Positions 16,551-27,399 of a stretch of 64,000 nt of DNA are shown piece by piece (the first letter of the stretch is position 1; each line of letters starts with the position of its first letter). The translations under genes and the position numbers were made by a program. The DNA comes from Gammaproteobacteria bacterium (GTDB lineage: Bacteria; Pseudomonadota; Gammaproteobacteria; UBA6429; Thiohalophilaceae). The stretch spans positions 1 through 64,000 of the forward strand of contig JAHECZ010000011.1 in the NCBI GenBank assembly GCA_024641475.1, read 5' to 3'. The notes beneath the pieces were generated by a model. That model saw only the letters and a program-made list of their open reading frames with translations, ran no database searches and was not told where the DNA came from.

Positions 16551-18857
16551 ATGATTGCTACTCCCAATAACGCCAGCCCAGCACGTGGCAGTGAACTCGA
16601 AGGCAAGCTGACGCTGTATTTCAAGTTGCGCATGATTCTGGACAAAGTGGTGCGCTATGGCGTGGCCTTTGGCGGGATAGGCATCATTCTCGCCATTACC
16701 GGTATTTTTGCGTTCCTGTTGGTCGAGGTATTTCCCATATTCCAGGCGGCCAGGATTACTGAACAGGCACATTATCAGGTGCCGGGTCTACCACAGACGC
16801 CAACCATTCATCTGGCCATAGAAGAACAAAATGAAGTGGCCTTACGCGTGGCTGCCAATGGCAGCCTGACATTTTTTGATACCCATAGCGGCAAGCTGAT
16901 TAAATCGGTACAACTGCAGATTCCGCGCGGCGCCCATATTGTGACCTTTGCCAATGCCAACGCCAAACGTGCAACCTTCGCGTTGGGTTTGGATCGTGGC
17001 CAGGTATTGCTGGTACGGCATGATTATCTATCCACCTATCAGGACAGTAAACGCACCATCACGCCAAGTGTCATCTTTCCGTACGGAGAAAAACCGGTTG
17101 TTGTCGATCCACGTGGCAAGCCCTTAAATCGACTGGCCATGCAAGAGAATGACGATAGCGTGACGCTGGCAGCGGCGACAGGCGATCAACGTCTGTTGCT
17201 GGTCAGTATTACCAAGCAAAAATCGTTTCTGAGTGAAGCAGTGACCTTTGAACGCAATAGCGTAACCCTGCCTTATCCGACCGCCGAAGTAACACAGTTA
17301 TTGATCGACAAGGATCAACGCCAACTCTATATCGCCAGCCGCAATGGCAATTTGAGTGTGTATGACATCAGTGACAAGGCACAACCCAGGTTATTGCAGC
17401 ATCTGAGTGTGACGCATGGTGCAACGAATTTGACTTCACTTGCCACGTTGACGGGTGGCATCTCGCTGCTGGTCGGCAGTTCTGATGGTTATGTCAGTCA
17501 GTGGGCTCTGGTGCGCGATGAAAATAATAATGAGCAATTGGTCAAATATCGTGACTTCGAACCATTACCCAAGGCAATCGTGCAGATTGTCCCGGAGCTG
17601 AATCGCAAAGGCTTTATCGCCATCGATGAAGGCGGATCAGCGGGGATTTATCACACCACCGCAGAACGTACGCTGGTACGGCAGGCGATTGCGAGCAAGG
17701 CGCTGCAACGCATTGGTTTGTCACCTCGCGCCAATAGTATGGTGGTGTTGGATGAAACCAATACGCTGAGTTTTTGGCAGATTCATAATCCCCATCCGGA
17801 ATTGTCCTGGTCGGCACTGTGGCAAAAAGTCTGGTATGAGAGTTATCCCGAACCGCGCTATCAGTGGCAATCTTCCTCAGCCAGTGACGACTTCGAACCC
17901 AAGTTCAGTTTAACGCCGCTGTCTTTTGGCACGTTGAAGGCGGCTTTTTATGCCATCCTTATTGCTGTGCCGCTATCAATAATGGCCGCGATCTTTACAG
18001 CGCAATTCATGTCACCGCGCATGCGTCGTACGGTGAAACCCAGCATCGAAATCATGGCTGCGTTACCCACGGTGATTCTGGGATTTCTTGCCGGTTTATG
18101 GCTGGCACCGATGATGGAAAAAAATCTGCTGGCAATTATTTTGCTGTTTGTAGTGATGCCGTTTGGCGTGGTGTTTACCGCGTATGCCTGGCACCGTTTA
18201 CCGGCAAAAGTACGTTTTGGGGTAGCGGAAGGTTGGGAAGGTGCATTACTCATTCCCGCCATTCTGATGGTGGGCTGGTTGGTGTTTGTGATTTCGCCCT
18301 ATCTGGAGCTGTGGTTCTTTCATGGCAATCTCGTCGAATGGCTGGGCAACCCGAATAAAGGCGGCTGGTTGCAGGGCTGGCGCATAGATTACGATCAGCG
18401 CAATGCGATGGTTGTTGGTATTGCCATGGGTGTAGCCGTCGTCCCGATTATTTTTTCGATTGCAGAAGATGCCCTGTTTGCTGTACCCAAACATTTAATC
18501 AATGGTTCACTCGCACTGGGCGCCACGCCGTGGCAAACGTTGGTGCGTGTAGTGATTCTCACTGCCAGTCCCGGGATTTTCTCTGCCGTGATGATTGGTC
18601 TGGGGCGTGCTGTTGGTGAAACCATGATCGTTTTGATGGCCACGGGTAATACGCCAGTCATGGACCCCAGTATCTTCCAGGGCATGCGTACCTTGTCGGC
18701 CAATATCGCCGTAGAAATGCCCGAAGCCGAAGTGGCCAGCACGCATTTTCGCGTGTTGTTCCTGGCAGCGATCGTGTTATTTATTTTTACTTTTGTAGTC
18801 AATACGCTGGCTGAAGTGATTCGGCAGCGGTTGCGACATAAATACAGCAGTTTGTAA
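16551..18857 (+). CDS. pstC: Phosphate ABC transporter permease PstC (long form)
   Basis: This is one of the two membrane subunits of the high-affinity phosphate importer. At 768 residues it is far longer than E. coli PstC (about 320). A first membrane segment (about 40-65) is followed by a roughly 390-residue extracytoplasmic domain whose repeated strand patterns (for example LYIASRNGNLSVYD) suggest a beta-propeller. The usual six-helix permease core follows, with the cytoplasmic EAA-like loop NGSLALGATPWQT. The long form is known from pseudomonads and other non-enteric gammaproteobacteria. No good ribosome binding site precedes ATG 16551, so the exact start is uncertain. Confidence 0.93.
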   Translation: MIATPNNASPARGSELEGKLTLYFKLRMILDKVVRYGVAFGGIGIILAITGIFAFLLVEVFPIFQAARITEQAHYQVPGLPQTPTIHLAIEEQNEVALRVAANGSLTFFDTHSGKLIKSVQLQIPRGAHIVTFANANAKRATFALGLDRGQVLLVRHDYLSTYQDSKRTITPSVIFPYGEKPVVVDPRGKPLNRLAMQENDDSVTLAAATGDQRLLLVSITKQKSFLSEAVTFERNSVTLPYPTAEVTQLLIDKDQRQLYIASRNGNLSVYDISDKAQPRLLQHLSVTHGATNLTSLATLTGGISLLVGSSDGYVSQWALVRDENNNEQLVKYRDFEPLPKAIVQIVPELNRKGFIAIDEGGSAGIYHTTAERTLVRQAIASKALQRIGLSPRANSMVVLDETNTLSFWQIHNPHPELSWSALWQKVWYESYPEPRYQWQSSSASDDFEPKFSLTPLSFGTLKAAFYAILIAVPLSIMAAIFTAQFMSPRMRRTVKPSIEIMAALPTVILGFLAGLWLAPMMEKNLLAIILLFVVMPFGVVFTAYAWHRLPAKVRFGVAEGWEGALLIPAILMVGWLVFVISPYLELWFFHGNLVEWLGNPNKGGWLQGWRIDYDQRNAMVVGIAMGVAVVPIIFSIAEDALFAVPKHLINGSLALGATPWQTLVRVVILTASPGIFSAVMIGLGRAVGETMIVLMATGNTPVMDPSIFQGMRTLSANIAVEMPEAEVASTHFRVLFLAAIVLFIFTFVVNTLAEVIRQRLRHKYSSL

Positions 18858-18871
18858 CAGGTGAGCATGAC

Positions 18872-20527
18872 ATGAGAAGCTGGTTCAAAAGTGGCGCTCC
18901 ATGGATATGGATCAATGCCTCGGCAGTGAGTATCAGTCTGTTAGCGGTGTTTGGCCTGCTTACCTTGATTGCCATACGCGGACTGGGATTTTTCTGGCCG
19001 GGTGATGTAGTGGCCATGGATTACAAGGAAAAGAATGGTCAGACCACCCATTTGATCGGTGAGGTTTGGGATACCGAACAGGTCAAAACCGAAGTGTTGC
19101 GCGCTAATGGTTTTGATATGCCGCAAGATAAATTATTTGTAACCCGCCATGTTCTCAAAGTGGGTAACCGTGACGCGTATGGCGTGGACTTCCAACTCAT
19201 TCTGCAACCGCATATCCTTAAACAGGAACAGCCGAAAGATTTACTGGTCGTGGTGCGCCGTGAATGGGGTAATTTCTACGGTTATCTGCAACAGGTCAAA
19301 GAAAATGGCCAGGTGGTTGCGACTGGTTCAGCCACGGCATGGCAGGAATTTGAGCCTCGCCTGCAACGTGCGGTGGCGTTATACGATCAAATCAAGCATA
19401 TTGAAAAGTCATCCATTGGGGTGATTAATGCCAAGCAGGAAAAATTGCGTCTGCAACAACGTCGCTATGAACTGAATAATGTTTTAACACCCGATCATCA
19501 GGCCGAACTTGATGCCGAGCGGTCAGAGTTGACGAATGAACGCGTTGTGTTTGAAAAACAACTCACCGATCTTTATAACCAAATCAAACGTGACAGCTTT
19601 ACGGCGACCATCCAGGATGGCCGGGTCATCGAGATTCCCTTTAGCAAGGTCGTTAAGGCGTATCAGCCAAATGCCATGAATGTATTCAGCAAGTCCTGGA
19701 TGTATCTGGCCAATGTCTGGGAATTTATATCGGATGAACCGCGTGAGGCCAATACCGAAGGCGGCATTTTTCCGGCGATTTTCGGCACGGTCATGATGGT
19801 GTTGATCATGGCCGTACTGGTCACGCCATTGGGGGTGATCGCTGCCGTGTATTTGCGCGAATACGCCAAGCAAGGTGCAATGACACGGATCATTCGTATC
19901 GCGGTGAACAATCTTGCTGGTGTGCCATCGATTGTGTATGGCGTATTTGGATTGGGCTTCTTTGTGTATATCGTGGGCGGTAGCATCGACAGTCTGTTGT
20001 ATCCTGAAGCGGCACCTGCACCGGTGTTTGGAACGCCGGGGATCATGTGGGCTTCGTTAACGCTCGCCATCATGACTCTGCCGGTTGTGATTGTCGCAAC
20101 CGAAGAAGGCTTGTCACGAATACCTCGCAGTATTCGTGAAGGCAGTCTTGCCTTGGGCGCAACCAAATTCGAAACCCTGTGGCGCACCGTAATTCCAATG
20201 GCAAGCCCGGCCATCATGACCGGATTGATTCTGGCAGTGGCGCGTGCTGCCGGTGAAGTGGCGCCACTGATGTTGGTGGGTGTTGTTAAATTGGCGCCTT
20301 CCTTGCCATTGGACAGCGTAACGCCGTTTATTCATCTGGATCGCAAATTCATGCATCTGGGTTTTCATATCTACGATGTGGGTTTTCAGAGTCCCAATGT
20401 CGAGGCGGCGCGCCCATTGGTGTATGCCACCTCCTTGTTGCTGGTTCTGGTGATTTTGTTTCTGAATCTGGCCGCGATACGTATCCGCAATCATTTGCGG
20501 GAAAAATATCGTGCGCTGGAAGGTTAA
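18872..20527 (+). CDS. pstA: Phosphate ABC transporter permease PstA (long form)
   Basis: This is the second permease subunit, 551 residues against about 296 in E. coli. After a first membrane helix (about 18-40) comes a 230-residue periplasmic insert, partly coiled-coil (around IEKSSIGVINAKQEKLRLQQ), then the permease core with the loop REGSLALGATKFETLWRTV that contacts PstB. The insert pairs with the large extracytoplasmic domain of PstC upstream, so both permeases are enlarged on the periplasmic face. ATG 18872 follows pstC by 14 bases with AGGTGAG upstream. Confidence 0.94.
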   Translation: MRSWFKSGAPWIWINASAVSISLLAVFGLLTLIAIRGLGFFWPGDVVAMDYKEKNGQTTHLIGEVWDTEQVKTEVLRANGFDMPQDKLFVTRHVLKVGNRDAYGVDFQLILQPHILKQEQPKDLLVVVRREWGNFYGYLQQVKENGQVVATGSATAWQEFEPRLQRAVALYDQIKHIEKSSIGVINAKQEKLRLQQRRYELNNVLTPDHQAELDAERSELTNERVVFEKQLTDLYNQIKRDSFTATIQDGRVIEIPFSKVVKAYQPNAMNVFSKSWMYLANVWEFISDEPREANTEGGIFPAIFGTVMMVLIMAVLVTPLGVIAAVYLREYAKQGAMTRIIRIAVNNLAGVPSIVYGVFGLGFFVYIVGGSIDSLLYPEAAPAPVFGTPGIMWASLTLAIMTLPVVIVATEEGLSRIPRSIREGSLALGATKFETLWRTVIPMASPAIMTGLILAVARAAGEVAPLMLVGVVKLAPSLPLDSVTPFIHLDRKFMHLGFHIYDVGFQSPNVEAARPLVYATSLLLVLVILFLNLAAIRIRNHLREKYRALEG

Positions 20528-20549
20528 CTATTAATTTACAGGTGAAAAG

Positions 20550-21395
20550 ATGACAACCACTGCCACCGATACCCCACGCACGCACGGCGTAAATATCAGT
20601 TCACTGAATCGGGAATTCGATCAAACCCGACTTGAGGATGAGCAGGTAGCCTTGCAGGTGGAAAACCTGAATCTGTTCTACGGCAAAGCGCAGGCATTGC
20701 ATGGCGTAAATATGGTGATTCCACGTAATCGTGTTACCGCATTTATCGGCCCCAGTGGTTGTGGTAAATCCACCTTGCTACGCTGTTTTAATCGCATGAA
20801 TGATCTGGTTGATGGTTGCCGGATCGATGGCAAGATTCGACTCGGTGCGCAGGATATCTATGAAAAGCGCGTCAATGTCGCGCAACTGCGTAGCCGCGTC
20901 GGTATGGTCTTTCAAAAACCCAATCCGTTTCCCAAGACGATCTATGAAAACGTTGCTTACGGCCTGCGTATCCAGGGTGTGCGCGACAAACGTCGTCTGG
21001 ATGAGGCGGTGGAAAAGGCCTTGCGTAGCGCAGCATTGTGGGATGAAGCTAAAGATCGCTTACATGATAATGCCTTGGGTCTTTCCGGTGGTCAGCAACA
21101 ACGTTTGGTGATTGCCCGCGCTATCGCTATCGGCCCGGAGGTTCTATTGTTAGACGAACCAGCCTCAGCGCTGGATCCGATTTCAACGCTGAAAATCGAA
21201 GAGTTGATTTATGAACTCAAAGAGAATTACACGCTCATCATCGTGACGCACAATATGCAGCAGGCAGCACGGGTATCGGATTACACCGCGTTTATGTACC
21301 TGGGTAAATTAATTGAATTTGCGGATACCAATACCTTGTTTACCAACCCGGATATGAAACAGACTGAAGACTACATCACAGGTCGTTACGGTTAA
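20550..21395 (+). CDS. pstB: Phosphate ABC transporter ATP-binding protein PstB
   Basis: This ATPase powers phosphate import and takes part in signalling through PhoU to PhoR. The 281 residues include Walker [10 protein letters not shown] (about 68-76), the Q-loop [10 protein letters not shown], the signature LSGGQQQR, Walker [14 protein letters not shown] and the switch His in [14 protein letters not shown] 35-residue N-terminal extension precedes the ABC core. It begins 22 bases after pstA with the ribosome binding site GGTGAAAAG. Confidence 0.97.
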   Translation: MTTTATDTPRTHGVNISSLNREFDQTRLEDEQVALQVENLNLFYGKAQALHGVNMVIPRNRVTAFIGPSGCGKSTLLRCFNRMNDLVDGCRIDGKIRLGAQDIYEKRVNVAQLRSRVGMVFQKPNPFPKTIYENVAYGLRIQGVRDKRRLDEAVEKALRSAALWDEAKDRLHDNALGLSGGQQQRLVIARAIAIGPEVLLLDEPASALDPISTLKIEELIYELKENYTLIIVTHNMQQAARVSDYTAFMYLGKLIEFADTNTLFTNPDMKQTEDYITGRYG

Positions 21396-21459
21396 GTTTG
21401 CAGATTAATGGCAGTAATATATAGTGTGAGTCGGCGCCAAATGCGCACAAGGAGTTGTT

Positions 21460-22203
21460 ATGAAGAAGCCTGAGATCGGTCACCATATCTCACAACGTTA
21501 CAATGAAGAACTCGAAGATGTCCGTAACAAGGTGTTGTACATGGGCGGTCTGGTCGAGCAGCAGTTGGCGGATGCCGTACAGGCACTGACAACGATGGAT
21601 AGCGCGCTCGCCGAAGTGGTGATTACCAATGATTATAAAGTTAATCGTCTCGAAGTCGAAATCGACGATGAGTGTATTCACATACTGGCGCGGCGTCAGC
21701 CTGCAGCCGGCGATCTACGTTTACTGATGGCGATCATTAAAACGATTACCGATCTGGAACGGATTGGTGATGAAGCCGAACGCGTAGGGCGGATGGCATT
21801 GCGCTTTATCGAAGGCGAATCGACCAAAGATACCAAGCCGTTGCTGGGTATCGGTTATTTCGGCGATCATGTGCGACGTAACCTGCACGACGCGCTGGAT
21901 GCGTTCGCCCGTATGGATGTGCAGGCGGCTACCCAGATTGCCAAGGAAGATTTAAAGATCGATCAGGAATACGAAGGCATCCTGCGGCAATTGATGACCT
22001 ACATGATGGAAGATCCTCGTTCGATTCCGCGCGTGATTGGCGTGATGTGGTCAGCGCGTGCGCTGGAGCGTATCGGTGATCGCGCCCGCAATATTTGTGA
22101 ATATGTGATCTATCTGGTTGGTGGCAAGGACGTGCGGCATACCAGTCTGGAGCAGGTCGAAGAGGATGTGCGGGGTTCGAACCGCAGCGAAAAAGATAAA
22201 TAA
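21460..22203 (+). CDS. phoU: Phosphate signalling protein PhoU
   Basis: PhoU links the Pst transporter to PhoR and represses the Pho regulon when phosphate is plentiful. The 247-residue protein is all-helical with two related three-helix halves, each with the metal-binding pattern: RIGDEAERVGRMA in the first half and RIGDRARNICEYV in the second. The ribosome binding site AAGGAG is ideal. It is the last gene of the phosphate cluster and is convergent with the Sel1 gene 6 bases away; no clear terminator is visible in that gap. Confidence 0.97.
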   Translation: MKKPEIGHHISQRYNEELEDVRNKVLYMGGLVEQQLADAVQALTTMDSALAEVVITNDYKVNRLEVEIDDECIHILARRQPAAGDLRLLMAIIKTITDLERIGDEAERVGRMALRFIEGESTKDTKPLLGIGYFGDHVRRNLHDALDAFARMDVQAATQIAKEDLKIDQEYEGILRQLMTYMMEDPRSIPRVIGVMWSARALERIGDRARNICEYVIYLVGGKDVRHTSLEQVEEDVRGSNRSEKDK

Positions 22204-22209
22204 GTTATT

Positions 22210-22806
22210 TTACGGATGTATTGCCGCTTTGCGGTCTTGCCAATATTTAGCCTGATTGGGATCGGCTTTGGCGCCGGGTAGTTTCCCGGTATAAGCGCGA
22301 ATCAACATGTCGATCGCATCGGCATGGCCTTGTTTGGCCGCAGCTTGCCACAACGATAGCGCCTTGGGAGTATCCTGTTTTATGCCAATCGCAAATGCGT
22401 ACATGACACCGAGATTGTATTGGCCATTGGCATTGCCTCCATCGGCAGCCAGTTGCCACCACTCAATCGCGCTCTGGTCGCTGCGGTAGGCGCCTTTACC
22501 TTCATAGAACATCACACCGATGTTGTACATCGCATCAGTCATGCCCTGGTGCGCCGCCTTATGCAACCATTCCAAAGCCTTACGTTCGTCTTTGGCAACG
22601 CCCGTGCCTTTCATCAGCAGTAAAGCAAGATTGTATTGTGCTTCAGCGTCACCGTTTGTCGCCAGAGGTAACCACAGCCGATACGCTTCACTGTAATTTT
22701 TGGAATTGAAAGCGGCATGCCCGTCTTCCAATGGGCCAGCCTGACTCAGTAGCGTGAGGCTGAAACAGCAGAGTAGCAGCAATGGGCGAATTGGATATTT
22801 CAACAT
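22210..22806 (-). CDS. Exported Sel1-like repeat protein
   Basis: This 198-residue protein has a signal peptide (about 1-23, ending SQAGP) and about four tandem Sel1-type TPR repeats of roughly 36 residues: WLPLATNGDAEAQYNLALLL, WLHKAAHQGMTDAMYNIGVM, WWQLAADGGNANGQYNLGVM and WQAAAKQGHADAIDML. Such solenoids bind protein partners, often at the envelope. No catalytic residues are seen. It is followed at 47 bases by argF on the same strand, with no evident functional link. Confidence 0.88.
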   Translation of the reverse strand: MLKYPIRPLLLLCCFSLTLLSQAGPLEDGHAAFNSKNYSEAYRLWLPLATNGDAEAQYNLALLLMKGTGVAKDERKALEWLHKAAHQGMTDAMYNIGVMFYEGKGAYRSDQSAIEWWQLAADGGNANGQYNLGVMYAFAIGIKQDTPKALSLWQAAAKQGHADAIDMLIRAYTGKLPGAKADPNQAKYWQDRKAAIHP

Positions 22807-22853
22807 ATAAAGAGGTATAGCATGCTTCTGCTCAACTGCAGGGGCCTGGTGGA

Positions 22854-23759
22854 TTATTTATGCGGTAACAGGTATTCAATAAGGGCCTTCTGACTATGCA
22901 GGCGGTTCTCGGCTTCTTCCCACACCACGCTGCCAGACGCATCGATAACCTCGGCGCTGACTTCTTCACCGCGATGAGCCGGCAGGCAATGCATAAACAG
23001 GGCATCGGGATTCGCCTGCGCCATCAACTCCGATGTCACCTGATAATTACGGAATGACTTTATACGTTTTTCCTGCTCATCTTCCTGCCCCATGCTGGCC
23101 CAGACGTCGGTCACGACCAGATCACTGCCGCGCACCGCTTCGCGTGGATCACGCAACAGACTGACGTGACTTCCTGCGGCTTTGACGATATCCGCGTCCG
23201 GTTCATAACCGGCAGGAGTGGCGATGTGCAAATGAAAATCGAACTGACGTGCGGCTTCGATATAAGAATGACACATGTTATTGCCATCACCGATCCACGC
23301 GACGGTGCGGCCGGCAATTTCACCGCGATGTTCAATATAGGTTTGGATATCCGCAAGCAATTGGCAGGGATGATATTTGTCGGTCAGTGCATTGATCACC
23401 GGTACCCTGGAGTATTCGGCAAAACGTTCGATGTTCGCGTGGTCGTAAGTACGGATCATGATGATATCGACCATACGTGACAATACGCGTGCGCTGTCTT
23501 CGATGGGTTCACCACGGCCTAATTGTGTATCACGTGGCGACAGAAAAATCGCATGGCCACCGAACTGCGCCATCGCCGTTTCAAAAGAAACGCGGGTACG
23601 AGTCGATGACTTGTCAAAGATCATTCCCATGATACGGCGTGGAAAATAGGCGTGGTCTTTACCGGCATGTTGCATGGCCTTGAGTTCCATGGCGCGACGT
23701 AATAAAGCCCGCAAAGTGGTTTTATCAAAATCCATGAGAGTTAAAAAATGCATAGGCAT
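22854..23759 (-). CDS. argF: Ornithine carbamoyltransferase ArgF
   Basis: This enzyme forms citrulline from ornithine and carbamoyl phosphate in arginine synthesis. The carbamoyl-phosphate motif [14 protein letters not shown] for the second phosphate contact, and the ornithine-site motif [10 protein letters not shown] with the catalytic Cys are all present. I start at ATG 23759 ([11 protein letters not shown]), giving 301 residues that align with Pseudomonas ArgF from its HFL motif; ATG 23753 is equally possible. The open frame continues 30 codons upstream into argD but that part is not family-like. argF follows argD by 25 bases on the same strand, forming an argDF unit. Confidence 0.96.
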   Translation of the reverse strand: MPMHFLTLMDFDKTTLRALLRRAMELKAMQHAGKDHAYFPRRIMGMIFDKSSTRTRVSFETAMAQFGGHAIFLSPRDTQLGRGEPIEDSARVLSRMVDIIMIRTYDHANIERFAEYSRVPVINALTDKYHPCQLLADIQTYIEHRGEIAGRTVAWIGDGNNMCHSYIEAARQFDFHLHIATPAGYEPDADIVKAAGSHVSLLRDPREAVRGSDLVVTDVWASMGQEDEQEKRIKSFRNYQVTSELMAQANPDALFMHCLPAHRGEEVSAEVIDASGSVVWEEAENRLHSQKALIEYLLPHK

Positions 23760-23784
23760 AGGCTGACTATCCAGAATAAAAAGA

Positions 23785-24960
23785 TTAGCGGTGTAAGAAG
23801 GAGCGGATCTGTTCACTGACGACACGCACAATGGTGTCGGCTTCCGCATCGCTTAAGGTTAACGGCGGTAATAAACGCACAACATTGTCAGCGGTGACAT
23901 TGATCAATACACCGTTTTGCAGACATTGTTCCAGAACCGGTTTGCAGGGACGATCCAGCTCCACGCCGATCATCATGCCTTGACCGCGGATAGCAGCGAC
24001 GCCCGCTGTATTCGCCAGTGATTTGGCAAAACCATCGACCATGCGCGTACCCAATGCGGCGGCACGTGAAGTGAGTTTATCTTTTTCCAATACATCAAGT
24101 ACGGCGAGTGCCGCGCGACACGCCAGTAGATTGCCACCAAAAGTGGAACCGTGCGTTCCTGGCTGGAATACTGTAGCGGCCTTGCCAGCTGCCAGACAAG
24201 TACCAATCGGTACACCATTGCCGAGTGCCTTGGCCAGCGTCATCACATCCGGCGTGATACCGTTGTGTTGATGCGCAAACATTTTGCCGGTACGACCCAT
24301 GCCGGTTTGAATTTCATCCAGCATCAACAACCAGCCCTTGTCATCACAGATGCGGCGCAGTTGATTGAGATAATCCGGTGCAGGTAATCGCACGCCACCT
24401 TCACCGGTGATCGGTTCGACCAGAATGGCGACAACTTCTTTATGCGTCTTGGCAATAGTTTCGATAGCGCCGACATCATCATAGGGCACACGCAGGAACC
24501 CTTGCACCAGTGGTTCAAAACCGGCCTGAATTTTGCGATTACCGGTGGCGGTGAGCGTGGCCATGGTACGGCCATGGAAACTGCCTTCGGTCACAATAAT
24601 ATGCGGTATCGCGATGTCTTGTTGATGCCCATAGAGTCGTGCCAGTTTGATGGCCGCCTCATTGGCTTCCGCACCGGAGTTACAAAAAAATGCGCGATCC
24701 ATATTGGCGAGCTGGCAGAGCCGATCGGCTAACTGCGATTGCAAACCGATTTGGTAAACATTGGAGGTGTGCAATAACGTGGTGGCTTGCTCACAGATTG
24801 CCTTGGCGACAGCCGGGTGGGCATGGCCGAGCCCGCACACCGCGATCCCGCCGATTGCATCGAGATATTTTTTACCCGTGGTATCCCATAACCAGGATCC
24901 TTCACCCTTGGCGAAGGCCACCGGCAGGCGGGCGTAATTTTGCATCAAATGGTCCGTCAT
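23785..24960 (-). CDS. argD: Acetylornithine aminotransferase ArgD
   Basis: This class-III PLP aminotransferase makes N-acetylornithine from N-acetylglutamate semialdehyde, and in many bacteria also serves the lysine pathway. The motif [14 protein letters not shown] holds the Asp that pairs with PLP, and the PLP lysine is in [14 protein letters not shown]. Start at ATG 24960 ([14 protein letters not shown]) with GGGAAAA upstream gives 391 residues; an ATG six codons earlier (24978) is an alternative. The gene lies upstream of argF and downstream, in reading direction, of the terminator closing the PuuD-like gene, so its promoter lies in about 24979-25066. Confidence 0.95.
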   Translation of the reverse strand: MTDHLMQNYARLPVAFAKGEGSWLWDTTGKKYLDAIGGIAVCGLGHAHPAVAKAICEQATTLLHTSNVYQIGLQSQLADRLCQLANMDRAFFCNSGAEANEAAIKLARLYGHQQDIAIPHIIVTEGSFHGRTMATLTATGNRKIQAGFEPLVQGFLRVPYDDVGAIETIAKTHKEVVAILVEPITGEGGVRLPAPDYLNQLRRICDDKGWLLMLDEIQTGMGRTGKMFAHQHNGITPDVMTLAKALGNGVPIGTCLAAGKAATVFQPGTHGSTFGGNLLACRAALAVLDVLEKDKLTSRAAALGTRMVDGFAKSLANTAGVAAIRGQGMMIGVELDRPCKPVLEQCLQNGVLINVTADNVVRLLPPLTLSDAEADTIVRVVSEQIRSFLHR

Positions 24961-25066
24961 CGTTTTCCCAGACACCATAAATAAAAAAGCAGCCCAAGGC
25001 CGCTTAGTTTTAATACAGAAGTCGAAATTCTAGTCCTTCATTTGTGACAACGCAAACCTTTAAGCC

Positions 25067-25098
25067 ACAAAAAACAAACCCGGCAGCGCCGGGTTTGT
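25067..25098 (-). terminator. Rho-independent terminator after the PuuD-like gene
   Basis: On the minus strand ACAAACCCGGC, a short loop and GCCGGGTTTGTTTTTT form a strong stem with a T run. It follows the stop of the membrane-protein gene at 25124 and isolates it from argD. Confidence 0.9.
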
Positions 25099-25123
25099 CA
25101 CGTTTATGACAACTTTATGTTGC

Positions 25124-25711
25124 TTAGAACGGCAAGCCGTGTGCATAGGCAGTCATGCCCAACAGCATCGGGATGGACAGCGCGGTATTGGTGCGTGAGG
25201 CCATCAGGGCGATTTTGCCGGCAGCGGCTTTTTCTGCATCAGTGGCTTGCACGATGCCCAGAATCTTCTTCTGGTTCGGCCAAATCAGTACCCAGACGTT
25301 GAACAACATGATGGTACCCAGCCAGGCGCCCATACCAATGATTGGCGCGTTGGGATTATTGGCGCCATTGAGCATAAATGCATCATGCAAAATGCCCATG
25401 TTCCATAGCGCAGCGGCGCCGGAGAGCCAGGTCAACAATGCTGCATAACGGAACCACAGGAGCGCTGAAGGGGCGATATGTTTGGTAATGCCAGCAGCCG
25501 TACCATCGGCCTTGGCTTTGGGCATGGCAGGGGTTTGTACAAAATTGAAATAATACAGCAAGCCGATCCAGGTGATACCGACAACCACATGGAACCAGAC
25601 GGTCCATTCAATATGGCTGCCACCATTGCCGGTGCGCAGGCCGAAGATAACAGCGATGGCAATAACGATGCCGGTGATAATCGTGCCAGGAATCGAAGTC
25701 AATGGATTCAT
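25124..25711 (-). CDS. Urate hydroxylase PuuD-like integral membrane protein
   Basis: This 195-residue protein has about five hydrophobic segments and conserved membrane histidines (WFHVVVGITWIGLLYYFNF; KHIAPSALLWFRYAALL), matching the membrane domain of the family annotated as PuuD urate hydroxylase. Full PuuD enzymes carry a C-terminal cytochrome c domain, which is absent here: no CxxCH is present. Calling it a urate oxidase would therefore be unsafe. No purine catabolism gene other than the adjacent divergent hydantoinase B homologue is nearby. It is a single-gene unit with its own terminator. Confidence 0.65.
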   Translation of the reverse strand: MNPLTSIPGTIITGIVIAIAVIFGLRTGNGGSHIEWTVWFHVVVGITWIGLLYYFNFVQTPAMPKAKADGTAAGITKHIAPSALLWFRYAALLTWLSGAAALWNMGILHDAFMLNGANNPNAPIIGMGAWLGTIMLFNVWVLIWPNQKKILGIVQATDAEKAAAGKIALMASRTNTALSIPMLLGMTAYAHGLPF

Positions 25712-25856
25712 TTAGTACTCCCCGTTGTGATTGTTGAGATGGGATTGGATAAAAGGTTTTTAACGTGACTAGTTTACTATGGTATTTACTGTTTTGGCAC
25801 CCATCCAGAGGTGATAATAGCTGCATGCTACAATCCCACAAAAAGCTTGTTAGATT

Positions 25857-27398
25857 ATGAATGCGATTGATCTTGCGATCTTTGCCAGTCGTTTAAACGC
25901 CGTGTGCGATGAAATGGGCGCGGTGCTGCAACGCGCGGCCTTTTCACCCAATATCCGCGATCGGCTGGATTTCTCCTGTGCGGTGTTCGATCGCACTGGT
26001 GCAATGGTTGCACAAGCGGCGCACATTCCTGTACATCTGGGCAGCATGGCCTATGCGATGCGCGACATCGTGCAACACATTTCCTGGCAAGCAGGCGACA
26101 TGATTGTTGTCAACGATCCGTATCTGGGCGGCACTCATCTTCCCGATGTCACCTTGATTGCGCCGATTTATTGCGCCACTGAGTTATACGGGTTTGTCGC
26201 CAATCGCGCGCATCATGCCGATATCGGCAGTCACAGTCCGGGATCGATGCCGATCTCAACCACCTTGGAAGAAGAAGGCATTGTGATTGCGCCACAACAT
26301 TTACTGCGCGGTGGGGAAATCGATCAGCCATGTCTGCAATGGATCCTCGCCGGTTTGCGTAACTCCGCTGATGCTCACGGCGATTTCGCCGCGCAGATCA
26401 GTGCGAATCGTATCGGTATGGAACGCATGCAACAATTATTGTCATCGATGGGGATTACGGCATATCAATTTGGGTTACATGAATTAAATGACTATGCGCA
26501 ACGTTTGGCACAGGCCAGCATCGCACAGATCCCCAACGGCGAATATCAATTCACCGATGTGATGGATGACGATGGCTTGGGACAACGCGATATTCCAATT
26601 CACGTGAGCTTACGCATTAGCGATGATCACGTCGAGGTGGATTTTTCCGGAACCGCACCGCAAGTCGCAGGCAATATTAATTGTCCATTAGCCGTGGCAG
26701 CCGCCGGTGTGTATTACGTATTTCGTTGTCTGATGCCAGCGCACACACCAGCCTGTGCTGGCAGTTTTGCACCGATACAAATTCATGCGCCATTAGGATG
26801 TTTGTTGAATGCACGGCGACCCGCTGCCGTGGCCGCCGGTAATGTTGAAACCAGTACCCGCGTCGTGGATGTGATCCTGGGTGCCCTGGCGCAAGCGATT
26901 CCGGATCGTATTCCCGCGGCGAGTCACGGCAGCATGAATAATCTGGCGATGGGTGGTGAGTATCAACGCACAAGCTGGGATTATTACGAAACAATCGGTG
27001 GTGGCATGGGTGCGAGTAGTCGAGGTTCAGGAATATCGGCCGTGCAAACTCACATGACCAATACCCGCAATACACCGATTGAAGTGTTGGAGATGCGTTA
27101 TCCTGTTCGTGTGTCTCGCTATGCCATACGCAAAAATTCCGGTGGCGCAGGTGCACGCCAAGGCGGCGATGGTTTGATTCGTGAGTTCGAATTTCTCGCG
27201 CCAACCACGGTAACTTTACTAACCGAGCGCCGTAAGCATGCGCCTTGGGGATTGCAAGGTGGTCAAGATGCTACATCAGGTGAAAATCGATTGAACGATG
27301 AATTGCTTCCGTCTAAAGTCTGTGTGCAAGTGAATACGGGTGATCGATTAACTATCGCCACACCCGGTGGTGGCGGATACGGAGCAAAGGCAAAATAG
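25857..27398 (+). CDS. Hydantoinase B/5-oxoprolinase family protein (HyuB, stand-alone)
   Basis: This 513-residue protein is a full-length HyuB-type subunit: the N-terminal block [30 protein letters not shown], the metal-site region [34 protein letters not shown], and a glycine-rich end ATPGGGGYG are all typical. HyuA and HyuB together hydrolyse N-substituted hydantoins or 5-oxoproline with ATP. No hyuA is present on either side. The stop codon is 1 base from the start of the amidotransferase gene that follows, so the two are almost certainly co-translated. The substrate is unknown; HyuA could be encoded elsewhere. Confidence 0.88.
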   Translation: MNAIDLAIFASRLNAVCDEMGAVLQRAAFSPNIRDRLDFSCAVFDRTGAMVAQAAHIPVHLGSMAYAMRDIVQHISWQAGDMIVVNDPYLGGTHLPDVTLIAPIYCATELYGFVANRAHHADIGSHSPGSMPISTTLEEEGIVIAPQHLLRGGEIDQPCLQWILAGLRNSADAHGDFAAQISANRIGMERMQQLLSSMGITAYQFGLHELNDYAQRLAQASIAQIPNGEYQFTDVMDDDGLGQRDIPIHVSLRISDDHVEVDFSGTAPQVAGNINCPLAVAAAGVYYVFRCLMPAHTPACAGSFAPIQIHAPLGCLLNARRPAAVAAGNVETSTRVVDVILGALAQAIPDRIPAASHGSMNNLAMGGEYQRTSWDYYETIGGGMGASSRGSGISAVQTHMTNTRNTPIEVLEMRYPVRVSRYAIRKNSGGAGARQGGDGLIREFEFLAPTTVTLLTERRKHAPWGLQGGQDATSGENRLNDELLPSKVCVQVNTGDRLTIATPGGGGYGAKAK

Positions 27399-27399
27399 T

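Noticed and set aside
25124-25711. Full urate hydroxylase (PuuD) call
   Set aside because: The C-terminal cytochrome c domain with CxxCH is missing, so only the membrane-domain similarity is reported.
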